Source: JADGGM01 sp027307005
GTDB taxonomy: Bacteria > Gemmatimonadota > Gemmatimonadetes > Gemmatimonadales > Gemmatimonadaceae
Direction: 5' to 3'
NCBI GenBank assembly: GCA_035455745.1
Contig: DATIEP010000059.1
Coordinates: 244,566 to 308,565, forward strand
Length of the DNA stretch: 64,000 nt
The translations under genes and the position numbers were made by a program. The stretch's first letter is position 1, and the number at the start of each line of letters is the position of its first letter. Under the pieces are notes generated by a model. That model saw only the letters and a program-made list of their open reading frames with translations. It was not told where the DNA came from and made no database searches. Shown here piece by piece: positions 1 to 9,243 of this stretch.

Positions 1-86
1 TCTTCCACGATCAGGATGCGATGCGTGCGGACTCCCTGGCTCGTAGCGACGCCCTGGGTCGTACTATCTTGCGGCAGCGAGATCAT
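1..86 (-). CDS. Response regulator, N-terminal fragment (runs off window)
   Basis: An ATG at 86-84 follows a good ribosome binding site (GGAGGA, about 91-97). The 28 residues readable before the window edge end in HRILIVE, the usual first beta strand of a receiver domain (family pattern RILIVEDE). It overlaps the 3' end of the upstream histidine kinase by 23 bases, so the two are probably co-transcribed partners. The phospho-acceptor Asp and the output domain lie outside the window, so the regulator class (OmpR, NtrC and so on) cannot be told. Confidence 0.75.
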   Translation of the reverse strand, partial: MISLPQDSTTQGVATSQGVRTHRILIVE

Positions 87-1797
87 GCGTTCCTCCTTCG
101 GACGGTATGCTCCCTGCTCCCCCTCCCCCTCCCCCTCCCCCACGTGCGCCGGGCAACTCGACGACGAACCGCGCGCCGCCCGACGGCGCCTCATCGACGC
201 GACACGTCCCTCCATGCAGCGTGACTAACTGTCGCACCACTGAGAGCCCGATGCCGCTCCCGGTGGACACGGAATACTCGCCACTGTGAAGCCGTACGAA
301 CGGATCCCAGATTCGTTTACTCTCGGACTCCGGCACCCCGTCGCCTTCGTCATCCACACACAGCACCGCCCGACCGCGCTCCAGGCTGAGACCCACGGCA
401 ACCGTCTGGCCGTCCGGACCGTACTTCACGGCGTTGTCCAACAGATTGAGCAGAATCTGGCGCAGTGCGCCCTCGTCCACGGGCGCCACCACGTTCTCGT
501 CTAACGACAATCGCAGCGACGACTGACGCACTTTCGCCAACGGCTCGAACGACTCGACGATCTCGCGCACCAACGGCGCCAGCGGCCTCGCCTGCGCCGA
601 CACGTGCGTCCCGCGGCGTTCCGTCCGCGAGAAGAGCAGCACGTTGTCGACGAGATGACCCAGTCGCCGCGCCTCGCGGAGGATCACCCGCAGCGCATCG
701 CTGCGACCGCGTTCCGTCGTCACCCGGCCGAACGACAGCGATTCGGCGAACAACACGATCTGGGCGAGAGGCGTCCGCAGCTCGTGCGACATGCTCGAGG
801 TGAAATCCGCACGGAGATGCGCGAGTTCCTCGGCCCGCCGGGCGAGGTGGAACGCGACGACCACCAGGGCGCCCGTGCACAGGAGCAGCGCCACCAGCAG
901 CGGCACGCGATTCCGTGGGATGCCGCCGCGCAACAACCTGTCGGCGGCTTGCTTCCGAACGGCGATCTGGACGGTCGGCCCTTCGGCAAACGACCACAAC
1001 TGGTGCGTCGCGCCGAACGCCGTCAGACCGGCCGTCGACGATTCGTAGACCGTGCGACCGCCGGCATCGCGCACGCTGATCGTCAGCAGTGAATCGTTAG
1101 GCAGACCGTGCGCCAGCGACCGCGGCACGAGCGGCGTGGCCTTGGCGAGCTGGGGCAGAACGGTTTGCGCGTAGTTGCGGAACAGCGTCGAGAACCCGTA
1201 GACCATGTTCGGCGCGCCGTGCACGCCGCGCATGAACACCATCAGGTAGATGCCGGTGTCGTGCGTCGTGCTGTCGATCATCACGTACAGCGAGCGTGCG
1301 CGAGGGTCGGCGCCGCTCGTCACGGTGCTGACGGTGTCGAAGTTGGCCGACAGCGAATCGAGCAGCCGCGCCTGCTCGACTTGTCCCGGCGTGTTCTCGC
1401 CGCCCACTTGCACCTTGTGCGTGGACAGATCGTAGCTGAACACATAGCGCGGCGTCGGGACGTACATCCAACCCCAATCACGCATTTTGCCCGCAGCGTG
1501 CTCGAGCACCGTGAGCGGATAGACGTGGTCCGCTTCCATCGTCGCCGAGGCGGCGCCGACGGACGACAGGATGGCCATGGAGCCGCCGTAGAGCGCCTTG
1601 CCCGCCGCGTCGGTGAAGTTCGCAGCGGCAAATTCAGCGTAATCGCGCATCGCGTCTTGGGCGGCCGCGCGATGCGAGCTGGTCGAGAGCCAGGCAACCC
1701 ACGTGATCGCGCCGGCGACGCCAAGCGTCAGCAGCAGGACGGCAACCAGCGGAGCCGCAGATGCACTGGACGGCGGGCGCGGCGAACTCTTGGCCAT
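64..1797 (-). CDS. Sensor histidine kinase
   Basis: Membrane sensor kinase of about 577 aa. It has an N-terminal transmembrane segment (about 15-37), a long extracytoplasmic sensor region (about 40-295) of no recognised family, a second membrane helix (about 298-319), a HisKA H-box SHELRTPL with His about 338, an N-box LLNLLDNAVKYG, a G1 box DEGDGVP and a G2 box GSGIGL near 513-518. All kinase motifs look intact. I chose the ATG at 1797 because GAGGGA lies a few bases upstream; a GTG at 1821 is possible. The C-terminus carries eight consecutive glycines from a hexanucleotide repeat, after the catalytic core ends. Its 3' end overlaps the response regulator start at 86, so this is a two-component pair. 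The stimulus is unknown. Confidence 0.9.
   Translation of the reverse strand: MAKSSPRPPSSASAAPLVAVLLLTLGVAGAITWVAWLSTSSHRAAAQDAMRDYAEFAAANFTDAAGKALYGGSMAILSSVGAASATMEADHVYPLTVLEHAAGKMRDWGWMYVPTPRYVFSYDLSTHKVQVGGENTPGQVEQARLLDSLSANFDTVSTVTSGADPRARSLYVMIDSTTHDTGIYLMVFMRGVHGAPNMVYGFSTLFRNYAQTVLPQLAKATPLVPRSLAHGLPNDSLLTISVRDAGGRTVYESSTAGLTAFGATHQLWSFAEGPTVQIAVRKQAADRLLRGGIPRNRVPLLVALLLCTGALVVVAFHLARRAEELAHLRADFTSSMSHELRTPLAQIVLFAESLSFGRVTTERGRSDALRVILREARRLGHLVDNVLLFSRTERRGTHVSAQARPLAPLVREIVESFEPLAKVRQSSLRLSLDENVVAPVDEGALRQILLNLLDNAVKYGPDGQTVAVGLSLERGRAVLCVDDEGDGVPESESKRIWDPFVRLHSGEYSVSTGSGIGLSVVRQLVTLHGGTCRVDEAPSGGARFVVELPGARGGGGGGGGAGSIPSEGGTHDLAAAR
117..140. repeat. (CTCCCC)x4 hexanucleotide tandem repeat
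   Basis: Four perfect CTCCCC units lie within the histidine kinase gene and encode a Gly8 run near its C-terminus. Because the unit is 6 bp, copy changes would add or remove Gly-Gly pairs without a frameshift. Confidence 0.85.
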
Positions 1798-1982
1798 GCT
1801 ATCCCTCGTGTTACGAAACACTCGCGCTGTCTCGAAGCTGCGGAACTTCGACTATGTACAGCGCAACGCACGGCCGGGTTCAGCCTGACGAAGACCGGAC
1901 GTGGTCCGGACTTCATTTGGACGCCGGCGCGCTCCACTTGGTTTACATACGACGACCGATAGAACGCAGTTTCGCGCTCGCG

Positions 1983-2912
1983 TCAGGCATTGGACAGCAT
2001 CATGCCGCGCAAGAGCTGCAACATTTCGACGTCGTTCGGATCTGGTGCGAGATTGTCCTCGGCGTCGGAGCCCTCCCGGTGCGGCGTCTCGAGGATGAGC
2101 GGGACGCCCCTCGCACGCCGATCGGCCAGCAGCCATCGGAACGGCTCGATTCCAATCTTGCCCTGACCCAGGAGCGCATGTCGATCGCGATTCGATCCCT
2201 GTGCGCCCTCGCTGTCGTTCAGGTGAAAGAACGATGGCGGCTCGCCGCACGCGTCTTCGAATGCATCCAGTGCAGCCCGCAGCGCATCGGCGGACGACAC
2301 GATGTCATGGCCGGCCGCAAACAGATGGCATGTGTCGAGTCCGTAGCCGGCGCGCTCGCGCAGCGTAGAGGGAATGTCCGCCAGAATGGATCCGACCTCG
2401 TGCGCCGTACGTCCAACCGTGAGACCTGCACCCGCGGTGTTCTCGACCAACAGGCGCGTCGACCCCGACACCTTTTCCAGGGCCTGCGACATGGCGCGTG
2501 CGACGCGCGCCGTGGCCGCCTCCGGGTCGCCGCCCAACGCAGCACCGGGATGGAAGCACACGGCGCCGACCCCCAGCGCGCTGGACCGCTCCAGCTCCTT
2601 GGCGAGACCGGCGGCGGATCGGCCCCACTTCTGCTCGTCGGCGGTCGCCGTGTTGAGCACGTAGGCGGCGTGAACGACGATGTTGGCCGGATCGATCCTG
2701 GTCGACGCAAGGGCGGTATGAAACCGTTCGACGCGCTCGCCGCGAATCGACGACTTGTCGCCGTAATACGTGGGGATCGCGGTGAACAGCTGCAGCGCGT
2801 CCATGCCGCCGGCGGCCGCGCGCAGCACGGCCGTGTGGATGCCGCCGGCATCTGACGCGTGTGCGCCGACGATGTAGCGCCGGCCGGCGCCGGCGGTCGT
2901 TCGGTTAGGCAT
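1983..2912 (-). CDS. nfo: Endonuclease IV (AP endonuclease family 2)
   Basis: Probable deoxyribonuclease IV, 309 aa, which cleaves DNA 5' to abasic sites in base-excision repair. The TIM-barrel metal ligands of the family are all visible: His81, His121, Glu157, Asp193, His196, His230, Asp243/His245 and Glu275, in contexts such as VVHAAY, CFHPGA, LLVENTAG, GLDTCH and LILETP. Length is usual for the family. Its ATG follows directly on the TGA of the receiver-DHp gene (2913), so the two are one transcript. A stretch of about 185 bp without a recognisable gene separates it from the histidine kinase downstream. Confidence 0.93.
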   Translation of the reverse strand: MPNRTTAGAGRRYIVGAHASDAGGIHTAVLRAAAGGMDALQLFTAIPTYYGDKSSIRGERVERFHTALASTRIDPANIVVHAAYVLNTATADEQKWGRSAAGLAKELERSSALGVGAVCFHPGAALGGDPEAATARVARAMSQALEKVSGSTRLLVENTAGAGLTVGRTAHEVGSILADIPSTLRERAGYGLDTCHLFAAGHDIVSSADALRAALDAFEDACGEPPSFFHLNDSEGAQGSNRDRHALLGQGKIGIEPFRWLLADRRARGVPLILETPHREGSDAEDNLAPDPNDVEMLQLLRGMMLSNA

Positions 2913-3590
2913 TCAGGACCCGTCCGACGACAGATCGATCATGCGCGATCGGCCGCGCAGATACTCGACGCTGCGCGGATCCTGCAGCTGTCCGAGACGC
3001 CGCACGATGGTCGCGATGCGCTCGCTCTGCGCGCGGATCGATTCGCCGATGGCGCGCAGCTCGGCGTTGCCGCCGCCGAGATGCGCGATGGCCTGCGCTT
3101 CGATCATGAGCGCGGTGAGCGGGTTGTTCACTTCGTGCTGCACGGCGATCGCGGTCTCGCCGATCCCCGCCAGCCATTGCGCGCGCGCGAGCTTCGTCAC
3201 GGCGTCGCGCCGCTCGGCATCGAGCACGATGCGCCGCTCGGCGATAACCAACCGCGCCATGAGTCCGGCCGGATCGAGGGGTTTCATCAGGTAGTCGTCG
3301 GCGCCGGCTTCGAGCGCCGCTTCGACATCTTCGGGCGCGTCGCGTCCCGTGACGACGAGCAGGAACGTGTCGCGGGTCGATTCGCCGGCGCGGGCGCGTC
3401 GGCAGACCTCGAGCCCATCGACCACCGGCATGTTCCAGTCGAGCACCGCCAGCGGCGGCGGCTCGCGCTCGATGGCGCGCCACGCCGCGTCTCCATCGGA
3501 CGCCACCGACACCTCGTGGCCCCGGCGCTCGAGCGCGGTGCGCAGCAGCCGTTGCAACACGAGATCGTCATCGGCGAGGACCACGCGCAT
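2913..3590 (-). CDS. Receiver domain fused to an orphan HisKA/DHp-like domain
   Basis: Protein of 225 aa. Residues 1-118 form a receiver domain with acidic pocket D7-D9, phospho-acceptor Asp51, Thr81 and Lys103. Residues about 130-200 look like the dimerisation/phosphotransfer helices of an NtrB-type kinase: the H-box is QHEVNNPLTA with His152. The protein then ends after about 25 residues with no ATP-binding domain (no N, G1 or G2 box), and none follows downstream because endonuclease IV begins at once. It could be a phosphotransfer protein, a regulator of another kinase, or a hybrid kinase that lost its catalytic domain. The receiver is certain; the DHp reading rests on the H-box and helical character. 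Confidence 0.85.
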   Translation of the reverse strand: MRVVLADDDLVLQRLLRTALERRGHEVSVASDGDAAWRAIEREPPPLAVLDWNMPVVDGLEVCRRARAGESTRDTFLLVVTGRDAPEDVEAALEAGADDYLMKPLDPAGLMARLVIAERRIVLDAERRDAVTKLARAQWLAGIGETAIAVQHEVNNPLTALMIEAQAIAHLGGGNAELRAIGESIRAQSERIATIVRRLGQLQDPRSVEYLRGRSRMIDLSSDGS

Positions 3591-3609
3591 CAGCGCCTCC
3601 CGTGGTGCG

Positions 3610-4458
3610 TCATTTGCCGCCGCCTAACGGAGCGACGTCGACCACCGTGAACGCGGCGCCGCGTCCGCCCGTCACATCGCCCGACGTCCAACCGACCGCG
3701 ACCACACCGCCGCCGAACGCAACCCGTGGATCGCTGGCCCGCTCGGTCCCGGGCGACACCGGCATGCGGACGGTGAACTCGTGCCCCGCATCGTACGACA
3801 GCGCGACACCCACCCGGCCGTCATTGGCGTTCGGATACTCGTACGCGACAATCACGGTGTCGCGCCGCGCCGCGACATCCACGTGCGCCGGATCGTCGCC
3901 GTAGAACACGCCGACTGGATTGGGCCACGTCGCGCCCTGGTCGCGCGACTTCGCGTACCAGACGCCCGAGCCGCGCCCGAGCGCGATGAAGTACGCGAGG
4001 TGCACGACACCGCCCGCCGAGTCGGCGGCGAGCGCAGGGTTAGGCCGGGCGCAGCCCAGCGGCGCGGTGTCGCGGGACTCGGCGGCGACGGGCGCGGTCC
4101 ACGATTGGCCCGCGTTCGTCGAGCGCGACACCATGAGGCGCGCACTGCTGTCGGCGCGCGGCTGCCACCACGCGGTGAACCAGTTGCCGCCGCCCGCCGA
4201 TGCGAACACGATCGAGCTCGGACACGCGCCCGCGGGCGCCACGAACGGCGCGGTCGGTGCCGCGTCCAGCGCGGGCGTCCCGCGTCCGTCGACCAGCAGC
4301 CGCCAACCCGCGCTCGGCGCGTTGGGCTGGCGCATGGTCTCCCGCCACGTGAGCGGCGGACGATCGCACGAACCGACCAACACTGCCGACACTCCGAGCA
4401 ACGCGGCTCGACGCAGTCCGTTGATTCGAATGCGGGACACTCTCGATTGCAGGCGCAC
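3610..4458 (-). CDS. BNR/Asp-box repeat lipoprotein (sialidase-like fold)
   Basis: Exported lipoprotein of 282 aa: an Arg-rich N-terminus, a hydrophobic stretch and a lipobox ending in Cys31 (VLVGSC). At least three Asp-box-like turns are visible (SRSTNAGQSW, AKSRDQGATW, ALSYDAGHEF), typical of beta-propeller BNR proteins. I do not see the Arg triad that would define an active sialidase, so no substrate is assigned. It lies 19 bp upstream of the receiver-DHp gene on the same strand. Binding or sensing at the cell surface is as likely as catalysis. Confidence 0.75.
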   Translation of the reverse strand: MRLQSRVSRIRINGLRRAALLGVSAVLVGSCDRPPLTWRETMRQPNAPSAGWRLLVDGRGTPALDAAPTAPFVAPAGACPSSIVFASAGGGNWFTAWWQPRADSSARLMVSRSTNAGQSWTAPVAAESRDTAPLGCARPNPALAADSAGGVVHLAYFIALGRGSGVWYAKSRDQGATWPNPVGVFYGDDPAHVDVAARRDTVIVAYEYPNANDGRVGVALSYDAGHEFTVRMPVSPGTERASDPRVAFGGGVVAVGWTSGDVTGGRGAAFTVVDVAPLGGGK

Positions 4459-4480
4459 GCCGACAATCTAACCGGCGCAG

Positions 4481-5833
4481 CTACGCGCCAGCGGACGACT
4501 CATTGACTCGCCCGCCCACGCGAAGGCCCACCCAATAGATCGGATAACTCACCGCCAACAACGCCAACGCGTAGATGCTCAACGTGGTGTCGCCCACGAC
4601 GGCACCGATGAGAAATGCCGCCGAGCCAACCAGGGCCAAGCCGGTGGTCCATGGATAGCCCCAGGCGCGGTACGGCCGCGGCCGATCCGGCTCGCGTCGC
4701 CTCAGCAGGAACAGCGCCGAGAACGAGACGATGTAGTTCGCCACGAAGTAGAACGCGGCGATCGCGGTCACGGTCTTGAACACTCCGCTCGCGATGAACC
4801 CGAGGGATACGGCCGCGCTCGCCGCGAGCGACACCGTCGGAGTTCCGCTTCTCGACACGCGCGACGCGGCCGCCGGGAACAGTCCGTCCTGGCTCATGGC
4901 GATCGGCACCCGCGACGACATCAGCAGCAGGGCGTTCACGCTGCTGATCAACAGCAGCACCGTTAGGCAGTTGACCACCGTGTAGCCGCCCGGCCCGAAG
5001 AGCGCCCGCGCCGCGGACGAGGCAACCAGCGACTGGTTCGCCATCCCGGACAGCGAGAGCACGTACGCAAACGCGAGGTTGAGGAGCACGTAGATCGCGA
5101 TCACGGACATCACGCCGCCGAGCATCGAGCGCGGAATGTCCCGGCCGGGATCGTGCACTTCCTCGGAGAAGTACACGACGCCGTTCCACCCGTCGTACGT
5201 GTAAATGATCGATTGCATCGACAGCACGATCGCCGCGAACAGCGCTCCGCCGACCGGTGCCGCCGCCGGCGCGGCGGCGTTAGGCGCCGACCGCCGCAGC
5301 AAGAAACACGCGAGGATGAGCGCGATCAGCGCGAGCCCTTTGAGCACGCTCGTGACCGCTTGCGACGTGCCGCTCGTGCGCTGACCGCGCCACAGAATGG
5401 CCGTGAACACCACGACCGTCGCCGTTGCCACCCATTTCGAGAACGGCGCCATCGCCGGGACCAGCTCGCCCACCGAGGTGCCGATTACGATCGACACGGC
5501 CGCCGTGCTCGCGCACGTCGACAACCAGTCGCTCCACCCGATCACGAATCCGGTGTACGAGCCGAACGCATGACGCGCGAACACGTACTGCCCACCCGAC
5601 CGCGGCAGCATCGCACCGAGCTCGGCGAGGTTGAGCGCGCCAAGCAGTGCGTACACGCCGCCCGCGATCCACACGCCGAAGAACAATGCCGGTGTGGGCA
5701 GCCGGCCCGCGATCTCACCCGGCGCAGCAAGAATGCCGGCGCCGATCGTGTTCCCGATGATCACCGCGAGTCCGAACACGATGCCGAAGACGCGCAGCAG
5801 TCGTCCGCCGCTTTCGACCTTGGACGCAGTCAT
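4481..5833 (-). CDS. APC-family amino acid permease
   Basis: Integral membrane protein of 450 aa with about 12 hydrophobic segments. The first helix contains the family's unwound motif (GNTIGAGILAAPGEIAG), followed by the ELGAMLPRSGG loop typical of APC/LAT-type transporters. It probably moves an amino acid or small cationic or neutral substrate across the cytoplasmic membrane; specificity cannot be read. It is divergent from pruA with about 195 bp between them, which would suit proline or glutamate uptake, but that link is inference. Confidence 0.88.
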   Translation of the reverse strand: MTASKVESGGRLLRVFGIVFGLAVIIGNTIGAGILAAPGEIAGRLPTPALFFGVWIAGGVYALLGALNLAELGAMLPRSGGQYVFARHAFGSYTGFVIGWSDWLSTCASTAAVSIVIGTSVGELVPAMAPFSKWVATATVVVFTAILWRGQRTSGTSQAVTSVLKGLALIALILACFLLRRSAPNAAAPAAAPVGGALFAAIVLSMQSIIYTYDGWNGVVYFSEEVHDPGRDIPRSMLGGVMSVIAIYVLLNLAFAYVLSLSGMANQSLVASSAARALFGPGGYTVVNCLTVLLLISSVNALLLMSSRVPIAMSQDGLFPAAASRVSRSGTPTVSLAASAAVSLGFIASGVFKTVTAIAAFYFVANYIVSFSALFLLRRREPDRPRPYRAWGYPWTTGLALVGSAAFLIGAVVGDTTLSIYALALLAVSYPIYWVGLRVGGRVNESSAGA

Positions 5834-5948
5834 TGCTCGTGGGTGACGAATGGGCGAACGACGCGACCGTGACCGACTGGACGCGCGAGGGGGACGACAC
5901 GACCCTATGATGCGATGCCGCCTGCGCGCCGGCCAGAGAGCCCGGGCG

Positions 5949-5978
5949 TTGGCCGCACCGGTTGCCCCGCGGTATCTT
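5949..5978 (+). promoter_or_regulatory. Candidate sigma70-type promoter for pruA
   Basis: TTGGCC (5949-5954) and TATCTT (5973-5978) are separated by 18 bases, and a transcript would begin about 45 bases before the pruA start. Hexamer matches are partial, so this is a prediction from spacing and position. Confidence 0.35.
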
Positions 5979-6028
5979 TAGCGCCCGGCCGGACACACGC
6001 GTCCGCCGTTGGCTCGACGGAGGTACCC

Positions 6029-7776
<1,748 letters not shown>

Positions 7777-7777
<1 letters not shown>

Positions 7778-8691
7778 TGCGCGCACGGTTCTACACCTGC
7801 GACGTCTTCACGAATCAATTGTTCGGCGGCAATCCGCTCGCGGTGTTCCCCGATGCGACCGGCATCCCGGAGGATTCGCTGCAGCGCATCGCCCGCGAGT
7901 TCAATCTCTCCGAGACGGTATTCGTCTATCCGCCCGAGCGCCCCGAACACACCAAGCGGCTGCGCATTTTCACCCCGGCCGCCGAGCTGCCGTTCGCCGG
8001 ACACCCGACGGTCGGCGCCGCGCACGCGCTGGCGACGTTAGGCAAGGTGCCGCTCCGCGGCGCCGAGACGAAGATCGTGTTCGAGGAGAAGGTGGGACCG
8101 GTGCCGGTGCTCATTCGCGCCACGGACGGCAAGCCGACGTTCGCGCAGCTCACCGCCGCGCAGGCGCCGGAAATCGGACCGCCGACGCCCGGCCGCTCCG
8201 TGCTCGCCGACGTGCTGGCCCTGGAGGCGACCGACATCCAGGGCGGCATGACGGCGCCGCAAGGCGTATCCTGCGGCTTGCCGTTTCTCATCGTGCCGCT
8301 CAAGGACCGCGACGCCGTTAGGCGCGCACACGTGCGCATGGACCATTGGGAATCGTCCATCAAGTCGTACTGGGCGCCGCAGATCCTCGTGTTCTCGCGC
8401 GACGCCGAGCGCGAGGACGCCGACGTGCACGCGCGCGTGTTCGTCCCCGGGCTGAGCGTCCCGGAAGATCCCGCCACCGGATCCGCCGCGACGGCGCTCG
8501 GCGCCTATCTCGCCGCGCGCGACACGCGAGCCGACGGCACGCTGCGCTGGGTCGTCGAGCAGGGTATCGAGATGGGGCGGCCCAGCCTCCTCGAGATCGT
8601 CGTCGAGAAGGCGGGCGGCGACATCCAGAGCGTGAAGGTGGGCGGCGAAACCGTGATGGTCTCGGAAGGACAGATCGAGACCGGCGACTGA
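7777..8691 (+). CDS. PhzF-family isomerase/epimerase
   Basis: Protein of 304 aa with the diaminopimelate-epimerase-like fold of PhzF. Family signatures are clear: YTCDVFT at the N-terminus, FGGNPLAVF, the catalytic acid in FNLSETVFV (Glu46), the FTPAAELPFAGHPTVGAAH block, and PGLSVPEDPATGSAATALG. There are no phenazine genes near, so the substrate is unknown. Translational coupling to pruA (one-base overlap) suggests a role in amino acid turnover, but that is inference. Confidence 0.88.
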
Positions 8692-8733
8692 CTGCTCCGT
8701 GTCGCGCGCCGAGAGGCGCGTGGTATTATTTTC

Positions 8734-9102
8734 GTGTACAGCCCGAAGCATCCGATCCTCATCCCGCAAGCGATCGCCTCCGGGCTGCTCGGCCGCGCGT
8801 CGTTCTCGGACGGCGCGCGGTCGGCGGTCCTCGGCGTGATCTGCCACTTCACGATCGCGTTAGGCGCGGCCACGGTGTTCTACGCGGCGAGCCGGACCTG
8901 GCGATTTCTCGTCGACCGGCCGGTGGTGAGCGGCATGACCTTCGGCGCGTGCATGTACGTGGTAATGCACCTCGTGATCGTTCCGCTCTCGGCCGCCGGT
9001 CCGAGCCGCCTGTCGTTCGCGCTCAAGAGCGCGGAGTTCGTCGAGCACTGGTTCTGCGTGGGCTTGCCGATTGCATGTTCGGTGCGACGGTTCGGCGGCT
9101 GA
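8734..9102 (+). CDS. Small integral membrane protein, probably N-terminally shortened
   Basis: From a GTG at 8734, 122 aa with three hydrophobic segments (about 28-48, 63-83 and 100-112). The core (QAIASGLLG, YAASRTWRFLVDRPVVSG, YVVMHLVIVPLSA) resembles a family of uncharacterised proteins of about 150 aa that normally begin with one more membrane helix. Here only 42 bp separate it from phzF and no such helix is encoded, so this copy may be truncated. Function unknown. Confidence 0.6.
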   Translation: MYSPKHPILIPQAIASGLLGRASFSDGARSAVLGVICHFTIALGAATVFYAASRTWRFLVDRPVVSGMTFGACMYVVMHLVIVPLSAAGPSRLSFALKSAEFVEHWFCVGLPIACSVRRFGG

Positions 9103-9233
9103 GCGGCCAGCGCCACTCCCAACAGCACCGCGCAGACGATGCCTAACGTCAACGGGTCGTGGCCCGACACCCCGAACAGCAGCGGCGCGACCCACCGCAC
9201 GCCGATCGTCGCCAGGACGAGGCCGAGCACCAA
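9103..9233 (-). pseudogene. Remnant of an FtsX/ADOP permease C-terminus
   Basis: Read on the minus strand, about 44 residues (LVLATIGVRWVAPLLFGVSG, then HDPLTLGIVCAVLLG) match the last membrane region of ADOP/MacB permeases, compare GAALARLLFGVGPFDVVAYA in the intact neighbour at 9244-11928. Similarity stops where the small membrane gene on the plus strand begins (9102), and the expected PARRAARLDPL tail is missing. There is no start codon or upstream half, so it looks like the 3' scar of a second, tandem permease gene. Confidence 0.55.
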
Positions 9234-9243
9234 TGCCCGCCTT

